Positions 37,101 to 50,856 of a DNA stretch of 64,000 nucleotides are shown here, piece by piece. The stretch spans positions 3,591,001 through 3,655,000 of the forward strand of contig OY855906.1 of NCBI GenBank assembly GCA_963693305.1, written 5' to 3'. Source of the DNA: Meandrina meandrites. Its lineage: Eukaryota > Cnidaria > Anthozoa > Scleractinia > Meandrinidae. Under the pieces are notes generated by a model. The model saw only the letters and a program-made list of their open reading frames with translations. It did no database searches and was not told where the DNA came from. The first letter of the stretch is position 1. Each line of letters starts with the position of its first letter. A program made the translations under genes and the position numbers.

Positions 37101-40100
37101 ACAGGTTTCATTAGTCATTTCAATAATCAAATTTGCCTTGATCTTGCACCAAATTCTCTGAATTAATAATTATACATGTAAAAAAAAACATAAAACTGGG
37201 AAATCAATATTTAGTACTCAGTGGAATTCATATTTGACCTTGGGACTGGAAATGTCAACCATTGACAGACTGAAGTGATTTGTTTTATCTGTAGACATGG
37301 AATCAAGGGAGAACCAAACTGAGACTACAAATGGAATGAGTCCACTATACAGAGAACTACTCCAACACCAGGTACGATCAAGGTGAACTATACTATCGCT
37401 ACATGTTCTATTGGAAAACAACAAGTAGATGATCCTCCCATTAATTGTTTTCTATTCACTGATAGAACATGATTATGTGAGTGTTGCTCTGAAAAGGGAA
37501 ATTCAAAATAATTGATTTTTATGGCTCAAAACTGCAAAAAATATTGTAGGTTTTGGAATATTCACTCAAAAAACTGAGCTTGTATTCTAATATTTTCAAT
37601 TATTATAATCGGCAACCCTGAATTATTTATCACCAAGTAAATGCACTGGGGTTGGACCCCTTCTATAAAACCCATGTACCACTTGTATTATAAACTAGGA
37701 GTACTCGTAGATTATGCAGTGTGTTCGCCATGCTCGCCATTGAAGATCACGCCACCACAAGATTAGGATGCATATTGCTATCGTTATCCGCTTAATAGAA
37801 TTCTTTTTGCGCGCACTGTCTTTGCGGCTAATGTCATTGTTGACGTTGATGTAACGCAATTCATTGCCTTCTAATGTCTTCTCACATGAGATCGAGGCCA
37901 TCCTGCCACATACCGACATAGAATGACTTTCGCTTGCGTATTCACAGGACAACCATGGGACCACAGGTCACCACAAGATTAGGATGCGTTCTCCTATCGT
38001 CGAACGCAAAAATAAAAAATATAAATATTAAAAAATAAAAAGTCTGAAATCCCTAGATATAGTTAAAATTTTGATGGAAAAATAAGTGATTTTTCAAGGG
38101 TATCGAACTCATAAATATACCTTTCATATTTAGTACTGTGTTTGCATGCCTTTACAGCTTGACACTTGTGGATCAATTTTTTTTCTTTTTGTTTGTTTGT
38201 GTAAATTTTACTTAAATACAGTGCAGCTAGCTGTGATGCCTTGATATTGTTTATTAATTATGTTTATTAATTATATCTAAAAAAATTTATTTTGACTTAT
38301 TGTAATTAAATATTGATTAACAATGGTGCTAGCGTGATTCTGTTAATTTGTACTGAAGTTGGAAATAAAGCTCCTTGGGCTTCTGTGTTTTAAGCAATTA
38401 ATGAATTCATGTTTTTCAATAGCTTAATTTTGAATTAAAACATAAATTTAGAGCATCTTATATTAATTCAGAGAGAAAAAAGAAACAACAGATATGTTGA
38501 AAGAACTGCACTTTAATAATATATGATGATCTGATTACCATGTTCAATGAACTCTTTATATGTAAATATTTTTATTAATTCTTTTCAAATTGATTTTGTT
38601 AGTGACCATGTTTTGTAAACACTGTGAAGTCCAGCATGTTTCATTCAATGCATTACGGTATATTTTTCCTAATAATTATGTTCAGTGATGTGAATGTGAA
38701 AGCTTGAGAAATTTTAAGAAGCATTTTTAAGTTTTGATGTCTTCTCTTTTACAATACAATAGTAAGTCTCACTAGAACTTTCTTTGATTGTCATTATTAT
38801 TTTCTTTGATCTGAAAAATGTTGATACTCAAACTTAAGTTTTAAAATTGCGATAGTCTGTCCACATTTTCTTTAAGTTGAGTTTGACCCATGAACATTTA
38901 TTTTGCAGCCTGCCATGATTCAGAAACATAAATTATTTTTCTGATTGAGTTTATTTAATTATTGCCATTGATTATCTCTGGCATTTCAGCTAATACCTAA
39001 TTTGGAACTGGATCAAGGTTTCGATTTTTTTCTATAAATGATTGTGTTGTTGTAATGCATGATTGTGGTGTTGTATTGTAAAAGCACTGTTAAATTATGG
39101 TCACTATGGACATCAACCAAAATTCGCCACTTTTTTCCCATCCAGCTCAGTCACGGTGAGCCTTCTTGGGTTCCAGGAAGTGGAGTTCAATCACCTGTGA
39201 TGTCAGAAGTGGACTTAAGTGCCCTCGCTGGTCAGCAAGATGATGATGATGATGAACCTCCCATACTGACACCACAGCCAGATTCCATAGAGGAACTGCA
39301 GCCATCGAGTCCTGTTCCACTGCATCCAGGACTGGAGGAAGAGAGTCGACCAGGAGACCTGTCAGGTGAAAGTGATGGTGTTCCATCACTTCCTGATGGT
39401 GGAGAAGATGGCGATCAGAGTGGTAAAACTGTTATATTCATTTCAATATTAAATACAATTTGCTGCCTACTTTGTAATAGATCACAGCCTAGAACCTTTA
39501 GGGCAGCTGCCACTGCCCTAAGTTATGGCTTGTTAAACCACCTTTGGGGTCCCGAAAAGTTTTCACACCCAGAGAGTCGCACCCAGAGAGTCAAAGAAAA
39601 ATCTCAAACCTTACCATTACAGAGCTGTTTAATTCCATGATATTTTTAGCATGAACAGAGGTTCCTTTCACACAAAGTTTCGGGCCTATACACTTCTCTG
39701 TTTTTAAGATGCAGATAACTAAAAATGGCTTTGCGCGTCTGAAAAGTTTCGATGGCTTTTGAGAAAGGGGGCCCTGGTCTCTATGTAATCCCTGTTTTAA
39801 ATTGAGATACCACCTTCTCAAACTCATTAATAATTCATTAAGTTAATTTCCAATCACGAGATGTATACCACATCACGTGCATGCATTTGGATACCCAGTG
39901 AAAAACAGTATACCAATCTCCAGTGAGAGTGGTATATACCACTAAATTATGCACATCGACAACTTGCACAAAAACAATGAATATTTATTAGTTCGTAGTA
40001 TCCTTGAAATTTTTTAACAATACAACTCATGAAATCGGAAATAGTGCTAACAACAATTCCTTAAATAAAGATAGCGTCGGATACTAAATACTATTACATA

Positions 40101-43100
40101 AATTGTTTTTGGTTGATATAACTCTTCGTTCTTTTTGCTCTACTTCAATGAAAAATTTGCTTTTCCAACAATGCAGAGAGTCAAACGCTTCGAAACCAAA
40201 TGCAAATTGTAATCTCTAAATGAACCTCCTGAAAGAGTGGAAATTTTTCTCCACCGCAGTTCTTCGCCATTGTTAAAAAACGTTAACGCGTATTTGTTTT
40301 TATACCTTGTTGACAGGGAATACGGCTTTCTTGACTTAATTCTCTTCCTCGTAAACCATTTTCGGTTCCTAAACCACGCAGCTCCTTCCTCGCTCATGGC
40401 TGGGACGCTAATGAATCATGCATGCAATCGCGTTCTTACAGAAAACGGCAAAAACTGCATAATTTCTTATTGTTTCATTTGACAAAACATGTCACTGCAT
40501 AATTTCCTATTGTTGCAGTTGAGAAGTTATTTCCAAAACTCGAGCTCGTGTTTCATCGGGGTCTCCAAACACCTCACAACAATAAAAGCATTTCTCATTT
40601 GTTTCTCGGTGTTTGGATACCCCGATGAAACACTCGCTCTCGTTTTGGAAATAGTACTTGAACATGAGAAAGCAAAATTACTATATAGTCTGGGAGCTTG
40701 CACACAGAACGTATTTTCTTTGCCTTGTATATGCAGTATATATTAATTGACTAAGCTGTATGTAAGGTGGAAAATAGTTTTTGTTTTCAAAAAGCCAAAT
40801 TAAAACCAATTAACCAAATAAGATATTTTGGACCAGAAATAAACCATCCTAATATCAGTTATAATTTTTTATGACAACTAGGCTAATCATTGCAGCAACA
40901 CTTTGCTACAGTGCGACTACTCAAACCGGGCCACTGAGAAGAAAATTGACCAATCAAAACGTTAATTGGGAACAATGGATGGCGACTTTTTTTGTGAATG
41001 AACCAATTACGTTGAAGAATACAAACAATAGTTATACAACAAAATTTGAAAACCCAACGAAGTAGCAGAAGATGCAGACCTCACCTGGTTGGTTTCCGCT
41101 AAATTTTGAGTGGTTTTCAACGGTACGGTTTGGAAGTTGCACAACAAGTTTTCAAGCTATTTTTTTTGCAAGTAAAGGTGTTAATTACGATACTTTGCTG
41201 TCAAGGATGAGATCTGTAGAGTGTACACAGTATCGTGGAGTCGATAGTTTGCAAATTAAATTCAGGTAAAGAGACTTTTATTTACCTTCACTTGGTTACA
41301 AAATTTGTTACAGAGCTGCTGTCTGGATGCTTTAATTAATGTCAGTCATTGGTCTGTTTGAAAAAACGATAGCCATCTCAATTAGCGTTCTGATTGGTCA
41401 ATTTTCCAAGTGGCTCGGTTTGAGTAGCCACACTGTAAAGCTGTATGCCACAATGAAGGGCACTGACCATGCAACAACTGCTACATTATGACCCATATCA
41501 AGTTTCATTCTGGTTGTCACATGATTCTCTCTCACAGAAAATGAAGTAGAAGAAGTCCTTTCTAGTTCAAGGCCCCCAGCACCACCCTCATCTGCCTCTC
41601 CAGTTCCCAGCAGCCACAGTGAGCATGACAGCCGAGTGTCATCAAGAGACAGCCCTGTTAATAGGTTTGTACTAACTTTGCATAATAATACTGTCAGCAG
41701 GTGTTAAGCTTACGACTGGACATAATAAGGGCAAGAAATGGTCCTTCTACATACAAATTGAAAATGGGAGTTTTGCAAAGATTCAAAAGAATCCGAGTCA
41801 AATATGAAATTGTACCTTTTTAGCTTTGCCCATACCGGTATTCTAATTCCATTTCCATTTTGTACATTGTTAACCACCTGCACATTGCAATGGGCTCCTG
41901 TTATTAGTTGAGTACCAGACGGCTGCATAGCCAATATTGTTTGTCAATCTGTTTCTGTATGTGCTTAAGGTTTTAATTGCATGCAAATGGTTTGAACTTA
42001 GCAAAATATGCAAGCTAAAGGCTGACAGTGAGACACTGTATACATTAACTCTGTTGTTATTACTTAAGTGTTTAGCTTCTAACAAGGCTGTCGTGCTAGG
42101 TCGGGTGGCAAATGAAACAAGTTCTGAAGAAGGGTTAACACTTGAAATGTCAGCTTTTCAGTCGTGGCTGTTAATTTACCTTGACCAACTTTAAGCTAAT
42201 AATCAGCTAAGTGTTTGTGTAGGAGGAAGAAGAAAACCATATTATATAAAAGCTGTAAAGAAACTCAAATGTGTTGACTGTCGTGTTCATCATATTTCTG
42301 TCGTTTATATCCATAGTGTACCCAGTGAGGCAGGAGCAAGAGATGACTCTGTTATAAGTCCCTTGTTAGACGATGCCCTTAGGCATGACAGTCCACCTCC
42401 TATCACTGAAAGTCCATTAACTGAAGGAGAGCACACAAATGGTATTCCACCATACACTTCCCCACAAGCCACACTAGGCGGAGATCATGCCTCTACAGAA
42501 GACACAGATCATGTATCTTCTACAGTCCAGACTACTGCTGAGGAGCACCCCACTGAACAGGCCCATACGTCTCCCAGAGCCAGCCCTCTGGGTTCTGTCC
42601 TGGACACTGCTCCAGTTCCTGTCACGGATGCCAATGTAGCCATCAATATACCAGATGCATTACCAAGTGACCATGAAGCCACTTCACCTCCGCAAAGACA
42701 CAGCCCAGCAGGATCAGTCCACAGTAGCTCTTTGTTTTCATCTGGTTTACCGACTCCCATTATGTCTCCAAGAGGTCGCAGCCAGTCTGATACAGGAATG
42801 CCATTGGCCTCGCGAGGAAGCCCTCTTGGGTCCATTCATATCCAAACACAACTTCCACTTAGGCCCCAAAGCCTAGGTGGCTCAGTGAACCTCTCAGAAA
42901 CAGCCCCAGCAGTGGACCTGCTGACAACTCTTAACTCTACATCACATTTGGAAAGTCGTCGGGGACCCATTTCTGGTGTAGAGGAGTCTCCGATTTCTCC
43001 TGTTCTGAGGCAGAGTCCTGCAGGGTCTAATCACAGCACCAGTGGTCATCCCCAAAGAAGATCAGTCCTGGCAGATGATGCTAGCAGACACTCAAGCCAC

Positions 43101-46100
43101 AGGAATACTCCTGTACTCTCTGCCCATAGTGGACCTCCACCAGCAGCCAGTCCTTTCGTGTTGCCACCAAGAACTGTACCTTTGAGTCATGAAGAAAGTG
43201 GGAATAGTACACCTTCGGTTCACAGTCCAAGACATAGAACATCTGGAGCAGGGAGCCCCACGGGGCTCCTCATGGAGACAGTTTATAGACAGGCTACTGA
43301 TATGCCTCTAGTAGCCTCCCGTGATGGATCTGCAGCAGTAACTCCAGGTCATCGAGATAGTGAAAACAATACACCGTCGGTACACAGTCCAAGACATAGA
43401 ACATCTGGAGCAGGAAGTCCATCAGAGCTCCTTGCCGAAACAGCTTTTAGACAAGGTACGCCTCCAGTAGCCTCCCGTAATGGATCTACAGCAGCAGCAG
43501 CCCCTCCTGTGATACCACCAGCAAGCTCAAGGGTGAGACATCAAGGAAGTGAGAATAGCACACCATCAGTGCACAGCCCAAGACATAGGACCTCAGGAGC
43601 AGGAAGCCCATCCGACCTTCTTGCAGAGACAGTCTACAGGCGAGGTACACCTCCTGTGTCTTCACATGGTGGTTCCAGCAGGGTTTCCAGAGGACAAAGT
43701 CCAGCTTCTTCAGTTCGCAGTCGAGCTGAGCATTCCTCTCCACGTGTCCTGTCTCCTCCATTGCTACATGAATCAGTTATTCCAAGCCGTGGCAGTGCAT
43801 TTGCTACTGTGAATGGAGAGCGTGGGCCATCTGTAGTCGAACTATCCTCGGAGCTAGAGGCTCTCAGAAAGGAAAGGGACACTCTGGCTAATGAGCTCAG
43901 ACAGAGGTCCGCTCATTATGAAGCGGAGCTCAGGAGGGTCAAGTCCAGGAATGAGGATCTTGAGCAGCAGATGCTGAGCATCGAGGTAGGTTAAGCAAAC
44001 TACACGAATGTCACCAAACAAAACATGTAATGAGTAGTACAATTACTCGTTACCATCCTCTGCAAAACAACCACCAAATTCTGCGTTACGTGAGAACGTG
44101 AACCACAGCTGACGAAGTTTTTCTCGTGAGCGTATAACTAAAAACTAAAAATTAGGGTAAGGCTTAAATGCTATGATAAAGGATTAAGTAATAATAATAA
44201 TAATAACTAGTAGTAATCAGTGATTAGGGGAGTGCGTTCGACCTAAGATGGACAGTCAGGTAGTAGCAAAGGAGCAAGGTTGTTGGCAAACTATGCCATT
44301 TAATATGCCTCAAATGGAGCGATGAGGATGAGTGAGAGAGGAATCTCATCACACAACATTTTGGAGGGAAAGATTGCGTGACCAGCCAAAAGAACATCCC
44401 TCTGCAAAATAAACTGGAATTTGTCGCATCAAGAAATGGGTTGTGTTGTTTTCGAAGGGGTTCAATAAACTGTGAAAAAATTGTGACACTGTAGCAGTTC
44501 TTGATATGTTAAAGCAGAGTTTTTCTTTGCTTGCAAGCTATGTTATCGTAAATTGGGTGTTACAGAAGAAGCCAGTCAACCGGACGGAAACATGATCTGT
44601 CATCATAGCAGTGATTGTTTGCCAAAGGTCAAAAAGAACCTCAAATAATGAATGGAACGGCAAATTCTCATTGATGTCAGAATATTGTAAAACAACGTGA
44701 ATAGAAGTCGCTCCTAGCACTTCATGTGACATTCACAAAGCAGAAACGTACAAAGTCATAAATGAATGGGCAATTTGCATTCATTTCTTTTACACTAAAA
44801 TTCATATGGAATAGAAATGAATTATCATGTACACGACAAATAACTATTTATTTCACTTTAGTTGTTTAATATCTTTTGGCACTACATAACTTCTAAAACT
44901 CCACAGACTTCTACAAATACTTTCACTTCAATTTGAAAATAGATCGAGGCACAGCACATCAACTTTTCGTTCATAGTCAATACACTCATAATATTCAATA
45001 ATGATTTCCTCATCAAAATGCCTAAACATTCTGCGAATAACTATGGAATACAAATTCAAAGAAGCGATAAAACCATTTTGATCCTTATTCTACTCACTCG
45101 TTTTACATGAAATGCTAACGATTTGCAATTTTAGCTAGTTTTGTGAATCGTTTTGCATGCAAACACGCCGGTTTTAAACCGTTTACCTTGCCTATAAAAC
45201 AACGAATCGAGTTACTCGATTTCCACTCCTTTTACGACGTTCGGTGGCTGATTAAAACTCTTCTACCTTGGATGAAAAAACTCCAAACAGCAGCGATAAC
45301 AAACCATAACACAGGACAATTTTGTCGAGAGAAATCACTCCAAACAGCAAAACAGAAGCACATGGCATGGAGATGACGTCATTCGCCCCTGAAAAATTTT
45401 CTGGGGGGGCCAAATTGACAACGTTGTATAGTCCATAAAAGCTAAGAGGATTTCTCGATTAGGGTGCGTTCTCCATCGTCGAACGCAATAATAAAGTCAA
45501 AGTTAACATCGTTTGGTTTGGCCTTGGTCAGACGGCAGGCTTTTCTTGAAGGCCGTCAGGTTTGGTGCATTTACTGTTTCATTCGCCAGGCTGTTCCACT
45601 CTCGTATCGTTCTTGGGAAAAACGAGTACATGTGGTAGTCCGTCAACTATCATCCTCGTTTGACCTAGGCCTTAAACTTTAACGTTTTCTATTCAGACTG
45701 TAGCCACTCTAACCAAACAAGACGACGAGAAAACACAAGAGTTAGAGCAGAAGGTGCTGGATCTCGACAGAGCTTTGCACGAGAAAGACGAGGAAGCGCG
45801 CTCGCTGCAGGAGTCTGTGAGGAGCCTGGAGAGAACCAATCAGCAGTTGCAGGATGAGCAGGAGAGTTTGAAAACTGTCAATCAACTGAGACTTGAAGAC
45901 ATGAACAAACTCAACTCTGAACTCCAGCAACAGGTAAGTAAGTAGTAAAGTAGTAAGTACTTTATTTAAACACATACCACCAATGAGCCAGGGGCTCGTT
46001 TAAAAGTGAACGTGTATTCTAAAAAATTACAATATAAAAAATTTAAATTTACAGGTAACACGTGTTCACAAAGTGAAACCGTTTTTAGGGAGTGCATAGG

Positions 46101-49100
46101 ACACAGGACACTTTATTAACGTTAAATAAACTTACCCATGTACGGCTAGCTTATAGATACCTCACGACTAGTGTTAAGTTAAAAAATTAAGATCAAAATA
46201 AATTAAAATATAAAATGTACAATACTTTCTACTGTAATAATAATATTGCCACGATAAAATAGTATTAAAATTTTAAAATTCCTTAATTGACTGATATTGC
46301 AATAAAAAAGGTTGTAAAAATCCTCAAGTTTAAACGTTAAACTCGAACCTTGCGTGTTAAGTTCTGGTTTTGCATATTTGCAAGACTCTTCTTGTATCTA
46401 AGATAGCTGCATACAGTTCACCGACCGAGAATCTTTGAGTTATCGGCGTTATCCTTTCGTGAAGCAAGACTTGGCATTGTTGTCTGTGATAGTTTGTGCT
46501 GTGGCAACATTGTAGTGTGTGGAGTCTCCCGTTTAGTAGCTGTAGTGCTGCTATTCAACGCTGATATTCAGATTCACATAGTAGTTTCCTTGATTTAAAT
46601 TGTGTCTCAGTTTTGATGTAGTTTTGACAGGTGTGTGAGATTTCTGTGGTCCTTTTGTTTTAGTTGTCAGATTTGCAGCGGAGATCTACAGAATCAAGGG
46701 GGGCCAACGGGAAGATCATTGAACTTAAAGTACTCCAAAATACGCTGGAGCAGCACGTTAAACAGCTTGAACGAAAGAACGAACATCTTCAAGCAAAACT
46801 TAAACAGGCAGAGCAAGAAATTGATACAATGAAGGCAATAACAAGAAGAAGCGGCTCAAGACTTGGCAAAGCCAAGAGCGAAACAGACTTGACAAAGAAA
46901 TTCGACAAATACTCCTCGTACGACAAACATAAGTACGGAGATAATGAGCCCACCAAGACTGTTAGCTTTGCGACGAGAGGCGACGGCATGGGTCTCAGAA
47001 CAACTCGGTTCAGTTCGTCAGATACGAATTACACCCGATCCCACGAAGTTGGATTTTCGTCTCCTGTTATAATGAACGGTTACGGCTCGCCAAGACCCGA
47101 AGCTAAAAGGATGCCGTCTTCTTACACATCGTTCCAAGACAGGCCTGCACGTGACCCACTCAGAAGCAGGATCACAGTCCCGAGGCACCGTGTAGGCTCG
47201 TTAGGGGAAGACAGCGATGTTTCCGATGATCTAGAGCATGGTTTGGGGTACCATACTGGAACTCAACCAAGATGGCGTACACAGAGCCCCGATTCTTCGA
47301 CTTCAACGGCTGTTTCGTGGGATCATGACTACAGTACTGATGCGGCGGTGAGGGAACCGAGAGCGAGTGCCTACACTCCAAGCTCATCTCTGCATCATGT
47401 GGATGATGACAGGGTCGGCGGGCGTAGAAGGAGGCCGCATTCATATCATGGAGGTAAGTAAGTTTTCGACCCTATCACATTAGAGCCTCCTGTGCAGCCT
47501 TTATTTACAACGTCACGCAGGTCCTCTCCGTAGAATTGCGTGACGACTGCTGTGTCGGAGACTACAGTCGTTCCAAAAGTTGCCTGAACCCGCAGTTTTT
47601 GTGTGTGAACGCTCTGAGTGCTTAAACGAAGAATTGTCCAAAACGAGACTTCTAGATTGTGACGTTCTGATCTCCCTAAAACGGTTGACAAAGGCTTCTT
47701 GAGAAGACTGGCTTGCGGCTTTTCATATGACTAACCATAGTAGATGAGTACATCGTATGTTTCACTTTACAACGGTTTTGAAGTTTGCAGTTTTTGTTTT
47801 AAGCGCGGTCCCTTATATGCAGTTACGGTACAAGTGCAGTCGGCTAAAAGCTGTTGGCGGCGGCTAGTTTCACTCACGTGCGCCTAGCGTGACTGAAAAT
47901 ATCGCTTTCTTGCATGTTTGCTCACAGTTCTGAATTTTCAATTATAGCTTCGGGATCCCTCAATGACGTTTTCGGTAGCAAAGACGAGTACACATCTTCA
48001 TACCACGTCAAGTCTTCTCCATACTCTCATTCACTACGCGATGTCGGTCATCATTATGCGTCTTCAAGTTATTCCAGCGATTCCCAGTCACCCATCGCGA
48101 CCCCATACCATTCAGCAGTCACCACTTCTCATACAAGTACAAAACTGTTCACCAAGCCATTTGCGCCTACTTCAAGCAGAGACATTCAGTTGGGTATGGC
48201 GGTACTGGTAACTAGATCACGAGGACAGATCGGCCGCGGAGTAGTAAAGTATGTTGGGCCATTACCAGGCCGCAAAGACGTGTATATCGGAGTAGAACTG
48301 GGGCCGGGTCAAGGTAAGCTCGCATTGGTCACAGTTCGTCTGTGAGGGCATTAGTATAGATAGTGGTCGCACATTCATGCATTTGAGACGAACAAACAAC
48401 GCTTACGAGACAGAGTAAGGAATGGTGGCAAATGATGAATAGCTCAGAGAACAGCTCAGTTTAACCTTTAATATAGCGTGGTTTTCATTCGAGTGTCGAA
48501 AAACCAAAACCAAGGAAATCACACTGCCAAATGAAAAGTTAAAGAACAATGAAATACACGTAGCCTGCGCGAAGCGTGGGAAAAAATGCTCGAGGTCAAG
48601 CAGCGATTGGTTTTGGTTCGACTTCTAATTGATTTACAAAGTGGCGCGAGTTTTTTAAACCGATCACAGAGCACAGTAAAGCAAAACCAAAACAATTTCA
48701 GAGTACTTTCGATACTCAATTGAAAATCGCTCTATTTATATAGTGATTACCTTGGAATTTCTTGTCAAAATTGATTTAAATTCTCAATCGAGTAGCCTAT
48801 TTCAGTATGCAAGACATTGAAAAAACACCTTGTCATCAAACGGATACTTCTCCCTGCTGGTACTATAATAAAAAATGCGTAGCAAAGTAAGGAGAATTTT
48901 TAAATTGACATAAGTCATCTTTCAGTGGAAGTTGGACTGTGTTAATGTTTGTAACGCATTTGGTTTCTTTCAGAGGGAAAGCACGACGGGTCTTTGAATG
49001 GACAGAGACTATTTTCTTGGTAAGTCACCAGTGACAGTTTATATTTGCGCTTGTAAAAAGAGAAAAGCATTGTCGAGGGATGGTGTTCCTGCAGTTAAGT

Positions 49101-49270
49101 TCTTGAATTCATGATCTAGCGATTTAAACTGAATCGTTACCTGGGAGGTTTTACTTTTATTGCTAGTTAATGAGCTGCCGAAAATAACATAATTCTCTTT
49201 TTATTGCCGCAGTAAACCAAACCGAGGTATCTTCGTCTCCTTCAGCAAGGTCGTCATGTGTTATGGTTAA
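34152..49270 (+). CDS. Zinc-finger, coiled-coil, CAP-Gly protein
   Basis: Thirteen exons join in phase: 34152-34236, 34393-34505, 35728-35902, 36569-36691, 37295-37371, 39146-39422, 41538-41664, 42317-43985, 45697-45933, 46664-47453, 47948-48313, 48974-49019 and 49213-49270 (TAA), giving 1380 residues. The N-terminus begins with a small finger (MQCPFCREEV..LHCLVC). A long Ser/Pro/acidic disordered middle contains three tandem repeats (starting at 43197, 43359 and 43548; core STPSVHSPRHRTSGAGSP). Then come coiled coils (end of exon 8 to exon 10) and a C-terminal CAP-Gly domain (GQIGRGVVKYVGPLPGRKDV, GKHDGSLNGQRLFSC, KPNRGIFVSFSKV). CAP-Gly domains bind tubulin or EB1 C-terminal EEY/F tails; a microtubule or centrosome role is inferred. 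The usual GKNDG is GKHDG here. I do not recognise a named orthologue. Confidence 0.85.
36160..36301. mobile_element. Foldback element ending in a C tract
   Basis: TATGAAACAGATGGGGATGC near 36170 and its approximate complement GCATCCCTCTGTTTCATACG near 36263-36282 form the stem. A run of 14 C ends the right side. Confidence 0.6.
36763..37040. mobile_element. MITE copy (GAGTGTC..CAAAACCAATC family)
   Basis: Imperfect inverted ends (TTTTTCTTTGAGTGTC.. and ..TTTTGACGCTCAAGTGAAAA). Internal ATCACAGAGCACAGT and CAAAACCAATC blocks are shared with the copy at 48478-48735, in the same gene. Confidence 0.65.
40505..40665. mobile_element. Foldback element with near-perfect arms
   Basis: TATTTCCAAAACTCGAGCTC..GTTTCATCGGGGTCTCC on the left and its near complement GGATACCCCGATGAAACACTCG..GTTTTGGAAATA on the right, separated by about 50 bp. 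It lies in intron 6 of the CAP-Gly gene. Confidence 0.7.
40888..41455. mobile_element. MITE with TIRs of about 120 bp
   Basis: 40888 onward (CATTGCAGCAACACTTTG, then CTACTCAAACCGGGCCACT and AAAATTGACCAATCA) aligns with the reverse complement of the sequence ending at 41455 (CATTGTGGCATACAGC, CTACTCAAACCGAGCCACTT, AAAATTGACCAATCA). It is 568 bp long, non-coding, in intron 6 of the CAP-Gly gene. Confidence 0.75.
43197..43660 (+). repeat. Three coding tandem repeats in the CAP-Gly gene
   Basis: Units start at 43197, 43359 and 43548 (periods 162 and 189 bp, both multiples of 3). Each encodes N-S/N-TPSVHSPRHRTSGAGSP, then a LL.ETxxRQ/R segment. The repeated Ser-Pro sites suggest phosphorylation; that is inference. 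Confidence 0.85.
43986..46663. other. Introns 8 and 9 of the CAP-Gly gene
   Basis: Exon 9 (45697-45933) interrupts this stretch. A block at 45465-45660 shares ATCGTCGAACGCA with 37998-38015 and may be a fragment of an older retroelement. No gene was recognised. Confidence 0.5.
48478..48735. mobile_element. MITE copy in intron 11 of the CAP-Gly gene
   Basis: The ends TTTTCATTCGAGTGTCGAAA and (reverse complement of the right end) ATTTTCAATTGAGTATCGAAA match. Inside are ATCACAGAGCACAGT and GATTGGTTTTGGTT. Second copy of the family at 36763-37040. Confidence 0.75.
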
Positions 49271-50436
49271 CAGACAACATGTGAGAGTCTTGGCAACTGC
49301 TTCTGGTGAAGACGAAACTTACTTGTTCATACCCGAGAACACTTCATTGTAAAGGATACATGACAGATCTTTTCATCAACTTTCATGATCTCGACCCCAA
49401 CTAGACGAAAACGCAATCAGTTTTGTTTTGACGATGTCAGTTTTGTACATATATTCTAAAACCCTTATCTTGAGATCGCGCACAAATTGTTGTATTTTAA
49501 TCCTGAGGGCACATCGGGAGGTACATTCTTAACTGTGTCCCGTTACTTCGCGATCTGATTTCAGACTAGTTGTTAGTGTTTTTGAGGGTCACTGTAAAAA
49601 GAAGATACTCCATTTTGTAAGGTTGTTTCGCAAGTTCATTTCTCCAAAGGGCAGTGATTTTAAGTATTCCCAAACAATCTTAATACACTTGGTAGTGTTG
49701 ATATTTTAATCAAATCTAGCAGTGATAAGTTATTATATTTATTAGTATCTGTATAAAACGTTCATTATATATTATGTCTTACAGGAATCGCTTCAGGATA
49801 ACAGACGGTGTTTTGCAGTATTATAGTATTTTCTAAGTAAGTTGCCGGATATTGGATGTATTTTACCGAATGCATGTACAATTTTAAGCATTTTCAAGTC
49901 AAATGATCAAAGAAATTTTGTACCCAGGTTAAGCTTCCGCCATCAGCGGTTCGGCGCCGACGCGCACCAAATAGCTTGAAGACTTGGTACGAGATGTACG
50001 TCGTTCACTTTCGATCAATCGATCAGCATTTTGTTCTCAAACTCTTTAACAACCGGACGCTCAGACTTTCAGTAATCGCTTTTCATAGAAAAGCCTCAGC
50101 TTGTGGTTTTGTTTTTGAGACTGAGACTGTTTTACTCTGTTCGTGTTCGCGGTGGAGCGCGAGGTTAACGCGCGCATGTCACACTAGCCCCGCGCTTTAC
50201 CGAACTACCCGCCAAAACACAGATTGTACAAGAAACAACACTCTGTTTCGCAAAACGCCAACAGGCGAGTGAAACATCAATCGAGTTTTCTTCTTGAAGT
50301 TGGTGTAGCATAATAAACCGTACCACCAAAGCAAATTCGAAAAGCTTACGTTTCGAGCATTAAGAAGGGCTAATAGGCGTATAATTCTTAACACCTCGAT
50401 ACTGCAAGTTTGTAATTAACTAAGTACCCTATAGCC

Positions 50437-50723
50437 GGGGGGGGGACTGCCCAATAAAAATGACGGGGGTGCTCGTCGTACCTTTTAGGGGTCACAATTT
50501 GTCGATTAGTACCGCTTAGGGTGTTAAAGTATAAAATGGCCACCGTTAGAGTTATCGCAGTATCTTTTAGGGTATTGAGCCAAAATATAACAGATTGTTT
50601 CTTCAGAAGAACTCCTGGCCCACTAATCGAGATTCTGGTACCTTTTAGGGGTTCTTTTCAAAATTTTCGACGAGCACCCTTGCCATTTTTATAAGGGAAT
50701 CCCCCCCCCCCCCCCCCCCCCCC
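50437..50723. mobile_element. MITE with poly-G/poly-C ends
   Basis: The left end begins with a run of 9 G followed by ACTGCCCAATAAAAATGACG and GGGGTGCTCGTCG. The right end, reverse complemented, is a run of 23 G followed by ATTCCCTTATAAAAATGGCA and AGGGTGCTCGTCG. Several internal copies of GTACCTTTTAGGG are present. Confidence 0.8.
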
Positions 50724-50856
50724 GGGCCCTGCAGTAGTTCCTTTCTTGTATGAGGTTTGTCTCATGACGGGCATCTAGCAAGTTTAACGTTTTGAAACTA
50801 GAACTCCAATGAGTCATTAAAAATAATTTTATTATACCTGATTCGCTAAAAAGAAC

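Larger units (their letters stand above)
34506..39145. other. 5' introns of the CAP-Gly gene with repeats
   Basis: Intronic apart from exons 3-5. It contains a foldback element at 36160-36301, a MITE at 36763-37040 and a segment (around 37695-38000) with the ATTAGGATGCGTTCTCC..ATCGTCGAACGCA block that recurs at 45465-45490. The remainder is AT-rich without a visible gene. Confidence 0.55.
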
